64,000 nucleotides of DNA from Acacia acuminata (Eukaryota > Streptophyta > Magnoliopsida > Fabales > Fabaceae): positions 930,001 to 994,000 of the forward strand of contig JAFJYI010000023.1 in NCBI GenBank assembly GCA_019022655.1. Reading direction: 5' to 3'. Positions 22,966 through 37,200 of this stretch are shown piece after piece (the stretch's first letter is position 1; every line of letters starts with the position of its first letter). The notes under the pieces were generated by a model. The model was not told where the DNA came from. It saw only the letters and a program-made list of their open reading frames with translations, and made no database searches. The position numbers and the translations under genes are program-made.

Positions 22966-23069
22966 GTCATGAATTTAGCGCGGGAGGGATAATGAAATGT
23001 ACCACCCATTTTAAGTAGTCATGAGTTTAGTGCGAAGGTGATAATGAAATGTACCACCCATTTTAAGTA
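22966..23069 (+). repeat. 52-bp tandem duplication
   Basis: Two adjacent 52-bp units (22966-23017, 23018-23069), sharing GATAATGAAATGTACCACCC and ATTTTAAGTA, with about five differences clustered in the first half. From 23070 to 24195 I see no further gene. Confidence 0.85.
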
Positions 23070-24195
23070 GCAAGGGGATTTTGTAGTCTGGTTTCTTTTT
23101 TCCCTTTTGCTTTAGTTGAAGTTTACTGGAAAATAAATTTGATTTAGAAATTCAGTATTAGTCCATGACACCCTAACTTGTCCTTCAATCTTGGAAAGTT
23201 ACTAGCTTTGTTTGCATAGTTTCATGAGATTTTATGAGTTCTAGTAGTAGCAAGGGTCATTCAAGTTTTCATCTGCATAACATTCCATATTTTAGAATTT
23301 GTTGTATTTCATTTTTAAAAAACTGAAAAACTGAAAATCCAACGAATTCATGCTCATGGCTCTATGTAGGAAAAATGTTACAATGAACAAAAAATGGTCG
23401 ATAAGATTTGGCGTTATAAGAATTTAATTAAGATCTTTTCAATTCAAAGCAATGTGGCAGAAACTCCCTCACATGGATTATTGGTATGAAAGCCAACCAG
23501 AAACACAGGGGAAGGCTAAATGTACTTCCATGGTTATAAATACACATTCTTTCATGTGTGTGTGTGAAGCTGGGAAAGAATGTTTGTACACTTTCATCTT
23601 TCATGCATTATTTAATGGTCTGTGTGTTTTATTGATTCTGATGTTCTCCTCAGTAGCTTGGCTTTCTCCAATAGTTATAAGCTCTGCAACATAAGTAATT
23701 GTACGATTAGAGTTATACAAGTTCTGAAACATAATTTTCAACGGATTAATCCAAACTTTAAGCACACAACATCACCAGAATTTGTTCCTAGGCAATAAAT
23801 TATTATTTTTTAACCAAAAAAGTAACTGGAATATAAAATTTGATATCAATCACTCCCACAATGAAAACAACAGCGTATCAAGGAAGTCAAACATTATATA
23901 TCCTGAAATGAATTAGTGGTAACTAGATTCAGTCAATATGCAGATGTCCCCAAAACAAACACATCATTGCCATCCAATAGAAGGCATGTGGTGCCTTTTT
24001 CATAACTTGGGCTTTTTGCAGAAGGAAAACAAAATGTATAGATAGAGATCAAGGGGTAAAATACCAGTATGCACTTGGTTAATGCTCTCCGAAATGTTGA
24101 ACTAAGGCTTTGGCTCAAACTTGTCCTTTTACTGTCTTAACAAGTAAGCATCAAATTGAGTAACCAGCCTTGAAACAGAAAAACCTTATTGGCTC

Positions 24196-27100
24196 CTAAA
24201 TAGTTTGCTCATTTGGCTGTGGACTTGATACAGTTTGGTAATTTGATTTCACACTCTGAATAAACAAAGTTATAAACAAGTGTCAGCAAAATCAATACAT
24301 GACATGATTTTTCCTCTACTCAGCGGACATAGAGATAATGAATGGTAATAGAAAAATAGTCCATAAGATTATTAATTTAAGAGACTGGTACCTCTAGTAA
24401 CGTAATGTAATAGAAATCCTCCATATGCTGCATAAGACCGCTCCCATCTCTTAATGAACGAAATATGTTTATTTCAGTTTGTAATAACCTCTCAATGAGC
24501 TCCTTCTCACCCTTCATCTGCATCCATCAAAGTTGTGATTGGTGAATATATAAACCAAAGACAAACTGATGTGATACAAAGGAAAAGCCAGACAACAAAC
24601 ACGTACAAATTCACTGACTAGAACTTCTGGTGTGGATTCCCCAACTATATCTCCTCGATATCCATCACCAAGAATCTCCATACTTTCCTGGATAGCATGC
24701 ATTTGACCCATAAGCGGATATGAAGGATCAGAAATTCTCAATGTGCTTTATTACAATATATGTATAGCTAATGCATTACAGTAATAACTAACCATGGCAT
24801 TTCTAAAATCTCCTGGAGCAAGATATACAGGTTGAGCCACATGACAATAACCCATCAACCGAGGTACTGTAGGTATAATATCTCTGTGGTTTACGACTCT
24901 CCAGCTATCTTTGATTTTCTGCAAATGCAGTGGTCAAGCTTTTACTGCTTTTGCAAATTCAAATAAAGAACCAAGACGTGGCTACTTCTTCCCAAGTGGA
25001 AAGCTTAGGCCATGCAGAAATTTTATTTTCAGCGAACTCTTGACAAAGGAAAAACAGATTAAGGGAGCATGGTTTGAACTATCAGTTATTCACACAAGAG
25101 GATAACTTGCATGCCATTTTCAAAACACGCTATATTCATTGATATGTCTGTGCATGCCATTTAAGAGAAGTCAGTCATGTAATTCACATGCTGTTCTTGG
25201 CACTCAAGGTGCCCATTGCTCAAGAAGATAAAGCCAATGAGACAGAAGTGGATCTTCCTGTGGCTGTCCTCAGAGTTCACACCCAAAAACAGTTTCAACA
25301 CAAGATTATGGATATGCTCAAAATCTGCAGCATTAAATTTTCCCCAGCTATTAATATTTATAGCTGCCATAGCCCAGTGAAGGAAATTCAGTTCAGCATT
25401 CTATTCATAGCAATGAAAGCCTGTGTTTTGAATATCAATCCAGTAACTATAATCTTTTCTTACCTCATTGTAAACCTCTGCAAATTTTTTGTTGCCAACC
25501 CTGGGAGAGCCAAAGTTATACATTGTCACATAAATTGCTCCCTTCCTGGAAAGCAGCACACATAAAATAGTAAATTCATACTATCACAAAATATGGATGG
25601 TCAGGCATAAATGAAATGAACAATTTTCGCTTTCATGCTGGAGCCTATGCAGATTATGAAGTAAAAATACAAAAGGGCGGAAAATTTTCCATTGATATTT
25701 GGAAGTAGGAAAATAATCTCACAATCAAATCAAATGTTTTCTAGAAATGCCATTTTCTACAGCCATAATTACAAGGATACTACTGAAATTCCGCACTCAA
25801 GCATTTAGTTATTAATACGCTAAAAGAATATTTTCTAATCTACCTAAAACATTTGCATGCTTCTTCACAACAGAAAAATTTTAGTCTAATTTTTACCCCA
25901 AAAAAATTAGTCAATCTCTATATATAACAATATAATGAGGCCCTGTTGTAAATTTTATTTTTTTCAAGAGGATCTTATAGAAAATTTTATGCATAGAGTA
26001 GAACAGTAAGAAATCAACATGATTGGTCTAGGCCTATTAAGGCTTATTGCCAAAATAGGGGATTGGGCCAATCTGGTCCAACTCAGACAGAAAGGGTGAA
26101 TGAGGAAACTTAACAGTTTGTTAGAGCCTTAGAGGAGAGAGTAAGTCAAGTGAATAATGAATACAAGGGCGAGTATGGGCTGTGAGAAAGGTAATGGATT
26201 GTGTACTGACTTGAGGAAGAGAGTTAGCCTCTCGAAGCTTGAGTGTATGTGTCAGTGTTTCTTTTGATTTCCATTTCTTTCTACAGCCGAACCTGTTTTT
26301 ATCCACTGAGACTGTACACAAGCATATTTTCTGGTTTTATTGAGTATTATATCAGAGAAAGGTCCCATTAAAGCCATTGATATTGCGTATCAGGCTACTA
26401 TAGTTTGACAAAAAGTTATTATTCATCACACCAAGTCAGCCCAAAACCCAGAAACTGAAACAGTACAAGAATTAAACACCATATGTTTAACAAGTACAAC
26501 AGTTAGAGAAGAATCACGTCATTTAAGAAACCAAATACAGATCTGCCAATTAGCATCTATAATACCAGCAGATTTACAGGGAAAAAATAGAGTTGAAATA
26601 AAATATAAACAAAAATAGTGACAAACAAGAGAGCTAATCAACTTACTTCACCAGTTGATTAGATGAAAGTTCAAGAGCAAGCAGGGTTGCCAATGCGCCA
26701 CCTAAACTGTGACCAGTCACATAAACATGCCACTTGTGCAGTGGCTCAGAGAGATCATCTCTGGCACAACATATATTTTGTCAACACTCTAATGGAATTT
26801 TAAGAAGTTATATATATAACCAATAAATAAATCAATGAAGAGAAATATTTTATCATGGTAAAAAGATAAGAAAGTGAAGACATACAGAAAAAATAAGCAG
26901 ATGACAAAAGACATTGGTTGTTTTATTAAATATTGAAGTGTGTGCTCAAGGCAGAAACTAAAATCAATAATCGCCAATTGAATTTGGTCAGGAGGAAATC
27001 AATTTAAATTTTCAAACGATTCCAAACATTAATAACCTCATTAGCAAACTACATCATAGAATCTTCATTCTTCAAGATCAAAGACATATAATGCAATTAT

Positions 27101-30100
27101 TTATGGAAAATAAAATCATGGAACGAGAAAGGTACAAAACGAAAAAATAAATAAATAACTTGATGTATATACACATATATTTCAAAGGATTGCTTGGTGT
27201 AATTAAATATGTACAGAAGCATCACTTACATATAACCAATTGCAAGTCGAATTAGAGAGATGATCCTGGTCCTAACTGAATCATATGCAGTCAAAAAACC
27301 ACTATGAACCTGCATCAGTTACAGCACCATTACTGATTGTGGAATGTGCTGTCCTTGTAGTTTTCTAGGCATCTGATAAATATGTTTGACATATATAAAC
27401 CTGATATTGATTAACATACTTGAACCTCTTGCTTGAAATCGCCACCTATCCTTTCAGGATTTAACCTACGGAAGTGATAGAAAAGTTAGGTATGCTTTGA
27501 AATCGTCTAGTGAAATGAAAATGCCAAACAAAATGAAGCCTACTCAAAATTATGCATGCACTAGAATAGACAGTGCTGAGGCCTAGAGGATTCTTCAGTT
27601 TTTCCCCCAAATGCTCATCACCCTTCCTTTTTTTTATTAGAGAGTAGGATAAATCTAGTTTAATTACTTGATTTACCATTATATAATACAAGATGCACAC
27701 ATCAATATATATATCTGAGCAGAAATAACACATCAAACCAAGTAGATGCCACAGATTAAGACGTATTGACAGGATGAGAACACTTGTATGACTAATTTAA
27801 TCAAGATCAGAACTGAGTGTTACCCAGCAGGAGCAAGCATTAGATCAGTCATCAAGTCCTTCCATTTTGCCTAGAGAGCATAAAAACAAACGTACCTTAG
27901 AAATAACACATCTAACTCCGCTTAAAAGAAAAAGAAGAATATGGCCTACCTGTTCTGTTCCCCTGAAAGCAACCACTAACCTTTTCCGTGCAGAATCACG
28001 CCAAATAGCAACCTGAAAGTCCCACAGTTATATTTAAAAAGGCTTATGTAGAGAAGAACAAATTAATAATTTGCTTTATTCTGGGATGAATGATTCCAAA
28101 ATACTACAACCAAAGTAATATAGGAAAGGGGACTTATCTGCCAGGAAATAACAAGATACCTGTGTATCTGTGGTTGCATTATCTAAGAAACATAGTTTCT
28201 CAAACTCAGACTTAATAAAACTTGGCTGGCCTAGTGAAGTGGCGAGCATTGCCCAAGCTTCCATAGCACTTTCAGCAGTTGAAAAAAGTTTTTTCATTTC
28301 CTCAGTTTTCTTCTCATCCAATGCAGACCCATTTCCTGAGCTAGGAAGTCTTTGTGAAGTGGAATATTGTATTGCAGATTCTCTTACTTCGGCAGAACCA
28401 TCTTTGCTCTCCCTCTCTTCTGCAGAATATCCTTCCTTGTTCTTCTTGGAAACTGCTGCAGCAAGAAGCATTAATCCTCCCAAAACTGACTCTGTCTGTC
28501 TTACCAAATTTTGTGTTGCTTTTTTGACCTCTGGTATTGAAGATTGAATTGCAGCAATAGCAGGTTGGCTATTTTTTTACCAGATGTATCATCTGTGCCT
28601 TCTGATGTTGCAAGCCCAGATTCAATGTAAAATGATTCTGCAATACTTCGTGACTGAGAGCCAATTTTGCTCAAAAAGTCGAATCCATCCCATTTTAGTT
28701 TCTCAGGAACTGAGAGACCTAACTTTTGAACAATGTTATGATTGACAACATCAGCAAGGTTCCTCCAAAAAGTTGATCCGACTGCCCTTTCTTGCTAACT
28801 TCTTTTGATAGTTCAGAAACATGTCCATTCTCAGTATCATCCACAAATCTCTGTTCATTAGAAGTTTCACTACTGAAGGATTCTGAACCTCCAGCCTCTT
28901 CTGAAGGCGTATCTAATGCAATAGAAGAATCATCCAATGTCCCAGAGCCTTCAGCATCATATTTATCAGAATCAGACATCTGACCCTCGTGAGGATATAA
29001 ATTATTGAATGACTTTAATTGCCCAAATGCATATTCCACAAATTGGCGGGCTTGCACTGTATCAGAACCAGTAATCTTTCTTAGTGCAGAATCAATGGCA
29101 TTAATCTTTAGAAGCTCTGAAACAAAAGGAATCTTCCACCACCTTTTCTCATCATCGATTTCATCAAAGGTTTTATATTTAACCTAAAATTAAAAAAGAT
29201 ATATCATGGAAATTAACAACTTATAGCTCATTAAATGCAACTGTGTAACATATTTAAATCAAATAAAGCATATAAGTACTAGAATTTTGAAGAATTAAAA
29301 CTACGACTTGACAGAAGACCGAGCATATAAATTCTGTGGTGTAGAACTTCCGAGATTGATGATAATTTAGCTGATTCACATGCTGTAAATATATATCGAG
29401 TATCAAAAGCTGTAACATTTCGAAAACAATATTTAGACTCATGATATATTGCACAAGCATCCAAAAGGCATCAATGACTGACCATAGTTGACTTCACTCT
29501 TACCCCAGTGAAGCATGGGTAGGCAAAAAACTAAACAACTGGCAGGGCCAGGGCCTTGCAAGCAGAAGTTCCAATATTTGAGAGTGATGAGAAATATTTG
29601 TTCTTACCATAACATAAAATCTATACTGTTAGTTTATTAATTCATTGTTACAACTTGCAAGCAACTTACCTCCAGCTGAACCTTTCCACCCCCACCCATT
29701 CCTTCTAACTCCACCGTTATTTCATGTGAGTCTCCTAAAAGACATGCATGATTGTTAGTTGAGCAAATGCTTTTCAAGCAATAATTACTTTAAAAGAAAA
29801 AGAAATTGACACATACATTAATTATGTTGACAGCGATAAAAACCTTGATATCAAAACAAATTAAGATATTTCCAAAATAATATGAACTGAGAACTTAACA
29901 AATTGAAATTCTACTGACAAGAAAACTTTTCAAGCTGACATCAACTATATGGTGCAAGAGATTTTTTAAAACTCACCATCACAAAGCCATTCCAGGTCTA
30001 CTCCTGCATTCCCCATGCGTTTGTGGGGAGCCACAAGGTTTGCATCCCAAGCTGCAATCTATAATCACAACAACTAAGAAAACCAATATAAACTTTCAAA

Positions 30101-32133
30101 TGAAATTATTATGCAAACTTTTTTTTTTTTTTTTTTTGACATTGTACGTACACTTCATGCACTGATCCCAATCATGAAAACTTCACAAATTCATAAGGCT
30201 GTGTGTGTGTGAGAGAGAGAGAGAGTCCATATTGACCTGAAGGGGTTTAGTCGGAGGCTGCTTTATATGAAAAGCAAATTCTTCATTCCATGTTGGCTCT
30301 TTTGTCCTGCCATATTTAATTTAGCATGAACCTTATGTACTAATAGAATTCTAAAAGTTATACTGCTTACGAGAATTTGAAAAGGCATATATAAACGCAC
30401 AGCTCCATTTAATACATCAAAATTTACTCGTCCATTATCTTGAGTAATTCTTATTTCTCAGTTGTCCCCAATATACCAATTAAAGAAGTCAAAGCTTGAG
30501 ATACTTTAAATTCTTAGAGCAATGCATGATAGGACAAGGTAACTTGTTTCTTCTCAAGAAAAGTCATATGAGTAAACGTTACACAAATTCTCCAGTAACT
30601 AAAGCTGCAAACCATGAATTTTTTTAAGTCTCATCAACCATCAAATAACATCCTGAGATAAAAGGGAAGAAAACTCACCCCCATTTAATCTTGCTTTTAG
30701 CAGTCTGAGAATCTAATTGCATGACCACATATGGATCACTTGTTCCCTGGAAGTCAGATCAATGGAGGACACATAGTCCAAGAAAGGAAATCAAGGAAAA
30801 ATTTAGTCATATTAATTAAGTACAAGTGTCAAATATGAAGCAAAGAAACAAGAAGTGACTAGCTCATCAGAGAACTAGTCAATAACGTAAATATTATATA
30901 AGAGAACCAACCCATGGATCCATGGCAGGGAAATTGAATCCTTTCTTCAACTTTACGGACAGTTGGCCATCATAAATTTCAGAAACAAATTGCCTGCATA
31001 TGCCAAGAAAATAAATTGATAAGCATGCCCGTTTGTACATTCAAACAATTGCATCCATTTATCCGGCTAACTAGAAGGGACTGTATAAAATTAAAATGAA
31101 ACATCACACATTAGAATGCATTTTAATAAGAAAGGTATTTGAAATCTGATATAAGAGAAAACCAAACAACAGCTACAAAAAGAAATCGACACGTACTCAG
31201 AAAGGTATATTGTCTTACAATCTGCAGCATCAACTTCACGCCTTCCTAAGTTTTCCTGCATTATGTTAAAAACTTAGAAATGATAAAGGCACAAAAACGA
31301 GCATGAACACATTCCAATATATATCTATATTAAGTCAAGCGTAGCATTCTGATGTAAGATGACAAATTGCGTTCTACTCCTACTTGGTTATAGTGGTATT
31401 ATTTAACGCTGAAGAAGCAAATGCAAAACGAAGTTGACTTTCCACGGTCCGTTTGTCTTAACATCAACTCCAATATACTATTTGTTCCTTGGCAAATGAA
31501 AAGTAGATAAACCAAAACTGAAGAAGGAGTCAACATATTTCTAACTTAACAGAGATCATGAAGTTAATGGTAGTGAAAGTAACATGCTTCATTCTATAAA
31601 ATTTTCAGACTTTGCAATTACATTTCTGCTTATACTTTCTTGCAGCTCAATTTCCGCGAATTATCTTCCGCTTCACAATTGAGGAATAACCAATTCATGG
31701 GGCGGGAGAAGGAACAATAACGAATCCAGGTATTTGAGTTACGAAGGTGTAGGTGTGGCAAACAGAAATGGAAATTTAAGTAAAGTTACAAATATTCAAG
31801 GAAGCTGGCGAGCTAATGACATACAGGAGGGGTAGTGTAAGCCTCGAAAGCGAATCCCGCCAAAACAACAGCGAGATTGATATCAAAAGGAGGCCGTTCA
31901 TCGTCGTTCTGAATCGAACTTCTTTCAATTTTGGAGCCGACCTTAGAGGAACAGCAAATTCTGTAAGCTTCATTCCTGGCTTTCGCATATCCGCTGGAAG
32001 AGAAAAGCCGCACATTACGGGGAAAGTACGCGGGAAAAAGGCGCGAAAATTGGGGGGTTCGAGAGTGAGGAAGAAGCTTGGGTGATATCGGAAAGAATGA
32101 GTAACGAAATTGAAGAGATTGTAGAGAAGCCAT
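24196..32133 (-). CDS. HIL1: Plastid C2-domain / class-3 lipase (HIL1-like), 18 exons, two frameshifts
   Basis: Arabidopsis HIL1 (At4g13550) is a chloroplast lipase that releases linolenic acid from monogalactosyldiacylglycerol under heat. Exons, in transcript order: 32133-31825, 31255-31197, 30993-30912, 30746-30679, 30306-30237, 30058-29977, 29734-29670, 29183-28160, 28012-27950, 27870-27824, 27465-27420, 27309-27230, 26760-26647, 25545-25464, 24918-24793, 24687-24607, 24517-24392, 24255-24196. All junctions are GT-AG and in phase. The total is 861 residues once two single-base gaps in exon 8 are allowed for. Residues 1-60 look like a transit peptide. The C2 domain is at about 125-240 (GTSDPYVVMQLDSQT, WNEEFAF). 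Exon 8 encodes an acidic Ser-rich linker. The lipase domain has Ser684 in VTGHSLGGALA, Asp744 in NHRDIIP and probably His831. Frame breaks lie at 28767-28771 (five T on the minus strand, six expected) and 28572-28578 (seven A, eight expected). Both are homopolymers, so assembly error is likelier than loss of function. The start at 32133 was preferred to an upstream ATG (32292) because it gives a normal transit peptide. Confidence 0.92.
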
Positions 32134-32298
32134 GGAGCGCACCAGAAACGGTGGAAGACCAAGCCAAGACCAGCTCGAAGTGAGCCTCAAAGGTAGTGGC
32201 AAAGTTACGTAATTTGAAAAAAAAGGAAGGGGATATTGTAAGAATGTAAGTGGACTAATTGTGCTGACCAGGAACCGCAAGGGGAAGGCCAACGGTCA

Positions 32299-32306
32299 TT
32301 CTGGAA
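32299..32306. promoter_or_regulatory. Heat-shock-element-like TTCTGGAA upstream of HIL1
   Basis: TTCTGGAA (TTCnnGAA, a heat-shock-factor core) about 166 bp upstream of the HIL1 start, followed by an imperfect third unit (CATGCG). It is consistent with the known heat induction of HIL1. One short motif is weak evidence. Confidence 0.3.
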
Positions 32307-34292
32307 CATGCGATAGTTTTTGTCGTTATACGGTGACAGTTATGGGCCTCGCCCCCCAAAACGAAAATATTATGGCAACGAAAAAAAAAAAAAAAACAAT
32401 AGTAAATCCTTCACTTCTGAATTTTTTAATTTACTATTTATTCTGCGCACTTATTATTACTTGTATGATCATTAATATAAAACCTATTTAATTTTTTTAA
32501 TTAAATTAAGAAATCTAGTTAATTTAGTGAATAAGATATGTTTTTTCAAAACGTCTTTATTATTTTCTTAATCTCATCCCGTTTTATAGTAATTAATATT
32601 ATAGTAGAGATAATATGGTAATTTTGAAAAATAATAATAAACATAAAAAATATGTATTATATTTAAAACCAATATCAACTCCCGATTAAACTTAGATTGA
32701 AGACCCAAGGTGTTTTGCTTTTAAATTAAGACTCAATCCACTTAATTGAGGTTTGCAAGCACAGACTTCAAGACACTTACGTTATGAAACCAAACCATCA
32801 TACTCAATAATCAAACTAGTTTTCCGTTTTAATAAAATTAATATAGCAACTAGCATTTTTAATAATTTGATTTAGCGCCTACTAGATCAAGACAAAAAAA
32901 AAAAAGATTCCCGCCAAGAATGGACTCACTTTGTCATGAATGATCTTGAAACTCTATCCATTGGAATGATCCTTTCCTTCCACTAGTCATTTTTGGGGCA
33001 ATTTTCAGCCTCCAAGCCTTCTTATCATTATCTAATTGTCTGCGATTTGATTGACTTCTTGCGTACAAGAATAACCTTATAAACAATTATATGAATCAAC
33101 ATGTAACCTTGTAAAGCAATGTGTTGGCAAATGAAAAAAAAAAAAAAAAAAAAAAAAAAACTTATAAAGAAATGATTTAAAGTATATATCAATATTTACA
33201 GCTACATTTGCGTGTATAATTGGAAAAGTAGTGTCAATATTCATGACACACATTTGTGCCTATTTGAGTTAGTATTTTAAAAGTATATTTATATAAGTTG
33301 AGATAAAACTTTTCTTATATATTTACCTTGTATTCTATAAATCACTTTAAAAAAATAGTTTTTGCCACTAATCTAAATATGCACAAAATGATGCTCTTAT
33401 CATCAATATTCATACATTTGAAACAAGCTTTAATATAATTTATTATATGATTTAACTTGAAAGATGCCTGATAAACCTCTTAGTGCATGATTGCTTTGAG
33501 TTACGTTCTACGATCAACCAAGGGAATAATTTTGTCATACTCATTAATTATAAGAGATCAAGTCAAGTGATTCATACTGATTTTAGATGAAATTGGCGTC
33601 TCTCTCTCTATCTATCCATCTATCTATAGATAGATACATATATGGAGGTTGTTATCAAATAGTAATTCGCATTTTGGGTACCGTTAATTTAATTCAAATT
33701 CACATGAGAATATATTTTCCCCATGATTAGCCCTTAAATCAAGCAAAAAACGTATAGATATTAATCACGCTATCAAGTGTAGGAAACGTATGAAATTGAT
33801 CCTAGTTATAGGAATGAGTAAACTTGGGTAGAACTATTTGAATCCCAGAAAGCGTGTAAGGCAGAGGAACGATTGCTTGAAGAAGCAAAAGGCTTAAAAT
33901 GGTTTAAATATGAACGCAGAACGAGAAATCGCTTTACGGTTTCGAACGGAGTTCGATAGGGATGGAACTCTGGCTCAACTTTCACACTTCAATTCAATGT
34001 TTCAAGCACAGTTCCGCTTAGTTAGAAAAATGACATGTTGTATACTAATATATTACAATGCTAAGCTTCCGAGAAGGGGGGAAAAAAAAAACACCAGAAC
34101 TTATTTTGGCACATAGAAACAGTTTGCAGCTGTAGACCGTATTAAATACAAGTTTATACATACACTTTCATAGGCCACCAAGTCTAGGATGCTTCTTCAT
34201 TTAAAAAACTTCATAACCTAGCTGTGGCCTGCAGAGAGGCCCTATAAAATAAAATATAACTGAAGAAACAAGTTCAAATTCAACAGCGATTC
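32307..34292. other. Between HIL1 and BAM1: no gene seen
   Basis: AT-rich sequence with an A-run at 33134-33160, a CT/TATC microsatellite at 33600-33638, and, near 34000-34290, the likely 3' untranslated region of BAM1. The minor open frames have no protein character. Confidence 0.45.
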
Positions 34293-37200
34293 TTATTGCG
34301 TAAGTGCAACAGCAGCCTCATTCACCAAAGGCTGGGTCACATGAACAAAATGCTCTGCTTCCCTCTCCACCTGTTCCCAACACTTGCGAGCACCCTTCTC
34401 TTCCTTGATCTTCTTCACAAAAGCCACAAACTTTCTCCAATTTTCTGGGTGGAACAATTGAGGGTTCATCCTCAAATAAGTGAAAGCACACATTTTTGAG
34501 TCATTTTGGCCATCATCATCCACAATCAACTGTGATGCCCGCATGATTTGCTCATGCGCGTATTCATCGTATCTTGGGAGTGCATTTTCACCTGCCAGAG
34601 GAACCTGTGCTTTCTTTGTGGCCATAGCCACTTGCCTCACTAGCTTCTCCGGTGCGCACAGAGCATCCTGAGGCTGCTCGTGGTCTCGCATCTCAATGCA
34701 AGTGAAATTGAAGATGGCTCCATGGCGAGCCAGCATTTGAGCCATTGGGAGGTAGCCGTCGCGGAACCTGGTGTTGTAGTAGCCTGCTGTGAGCTCTGGA
34801 GCATGAGATCTAGTGCCATAGTGCCAGTGGATACCAGCGATTTTAACTGAGATTTTAACCCCGGAGTTCTCAAAGACTGACTTGGCCGAGGTGAGGATCC
34901 TCTCACCATGGTTCAAGAGCATGTCAGAGTACCAGGTGAGGAAAAACTCACCATATGGACTGTTCCAGCCTCCACCTTCCTTGCGGAAAAATGGTGTGTC
35001 TTCTGGCCAGTTGTTGTAGTGACCAGCATCAGTAGGGCCTGTGCTTCCCCATTCCTGCTTACCTGCAGCTTCAGCAGCTGCTTTTAAGCTACTCAGCATA
35101 TACTGCACCAGAATGAAACCCCAAAAGGTTATTCAGCTATCAAAGCCACACTGTTTCAAGTTAAGCTAAAAATCCCAAAAAAATTGATTTCTTGCTTCCA
35201 TTCACTCTTGGGGGAAGAGAGAAATCACCAGAACGTCAAATGTGTACTTATATTTAAAGTCATAACTCCTTGTTTGAACATTTATAGCTCTGTCAATAAC
35301 ACTTATCTATTTCTAACCAATTTCCAAGTATTACTCAGTATAACTATCAGCCATGTACATGAACCAGAAACGATATAAAATTAAATAACAAAATGTGAAT
35401 TACCTTGTCATAACATTGGAAAGCACCAATTCCTGGGAATTTCCATGTCCCATCTTGCTCTGGATATGAAGGGTAACGCAACTCCCCTGCTGGTCCCATT
35501 CCTACTTGGATTTCCTGAATGGAATAAACGAATGTGAGTCAGATGAAAAAATGTTAGAAAAGAATCTTGAGAAAGGAGTTTCAAATGGTATTTACCACAA
35601 TGGTGTCACCAAGAAGGTGTTTGAACTTGTCTTTGAAAGCAGCCATGAAGTCAGCATAACACTGAACTGGTGTTCGGCCCTTGAGAACAGGAAGGGTATC
35701 ACACCCAAGCGATACATATTCAAAGTTTCTTCTTCCCCATTGATCCGTGTATGCAAGATCTGGATCTTTATCCATTTCTTCCAAAACCCATTTGGGCAGG
35801 GGAATTCTGCATGCAATATAAACAATCATTAGGCACCACGAAGATTGGTACATTAGAAATCATAAAATAATCACTTAATATTTTTATACTTTTACATTAA
35901 AAGGATTTAAATCCCTGTTAACTACAAATTTTTTATTTAAGATGTCTTCTATTTTCATTCAAACTAACTAACAAATCTTGAGAAGACCCGGACCTAGTGG
36001 AAAGGGTAATATACTTCTAGAAGCAAAGCAACCAAGGAGGGAATTCTCTCCTCTTTTTTCTTCATATCCCTCATCAGACTCATCTTGACTTTAACTAATT
36101 AAACGGATATGATTTTAGAGATTATGAAGGAAAGTGAGAGAACTAAACCCATCCCCACCAAGGAGTACCACAAAACAAGTTCATGTTCCAGTCAAATCTT
36201 CACAAAACCACATGCTTTCCGTGTTTCTTTCTTGGGCAACCTAACCCTTTTCGGTTTTTCCACGTTACATGCCTAAGCCACAAGTTGACCGCTCTTTTTT
36301 TTATCATTTTAAAAGATGCAACATAAAGAAAATTAAAAAACAAATGATAAAGTATAAAATCAAATTTCTAGATGGCACTTAATTTAGAAAAAATCAAATA
36401 TTTTTTTAAATATTTGTTTTTACAATAATAATTTTTAAAATTATAAATTATAAATCAAATAAATAATGAATTAAAAACAAAATTAATTAATTGCCGAAAA
36501 ATGGACGTTCTACACCTAGTGCCACTGGCCAACGGATCCGTGTTCGTTACGCCTCTGTAATAGCTCGTGAAATTCATCAATCATCACCCCAAAAGAATAA
36601 CGCAGGTTTTCCAAATAAAAACAGCATGGTCAACTTCAAATAATCTCAAAAGTCCACAAGTTGATTAATTTAGGACATTAAGGAAGCTAAATAACTGAAA
36701 TATAATCTAATTTGCTTAATTTATAAGCTAACATATACTTATCAGTATTTCAGAGTTAAATATTTTGTTTAGGTAGTATCATACAAAATTTATACTTTGT
36801 ATAAAAAAATTGAAAGAGAGAGAGATTAGACAAATGAGATACGTACGTGCAAGAGTCGCCGACGTTTCCGCCACACTGGTGAAACGACATTACCGCCTGC
36901 ACCTTGAGGCCGTGCTTCTTTGCCATGTCCAGGAGCTCAGTGTAACCACCCCAATTGTATTCTCCCGGTGAATCTCTCTGTACCAATCCCCACCATACGT
37001 CCATCATAATTCCCTCCACCCCAGCGCTCTTCAGAGCCTGCATACTCGCATTCATCGCCTTTCGCCGATTCACCGTGTTCCCCATCGTCACGCTATCCAG
37101 CGGCATCATCACGTACACCGGCACTCCCTCCACCTTCTCTGAGGCTCCTCCCTCCTTGTACCTCCTCATCGGCACGGGCACCGCCTCCGCCTCCGCCATC

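Noticed and set aside
28170..28547. Plus-strand Ser-rich frames at 28170-28547 and 28792-28983
   Set aside because: Antisense shadows of HIL1 exon 8, whose acidic Ser/Glu-rich linker gives long reverse frames.
31776..32292. Upstream ATG at 32292 for HIL1
   Set aside because: It would add about 53 hydrophobic residues ahead of a good plastid transit peptide; the ATG at 32133 (MASLQSLQFRYSFF) fits better.
36756..36846. Extension of BAM1 exon 1 beyond GGNVGDSC
   Set aside because: The extra residues (TYVSHLSNLSL...) lie past a GTACGT donor, and the next exon continues the conserved IPLPKWV sequence.
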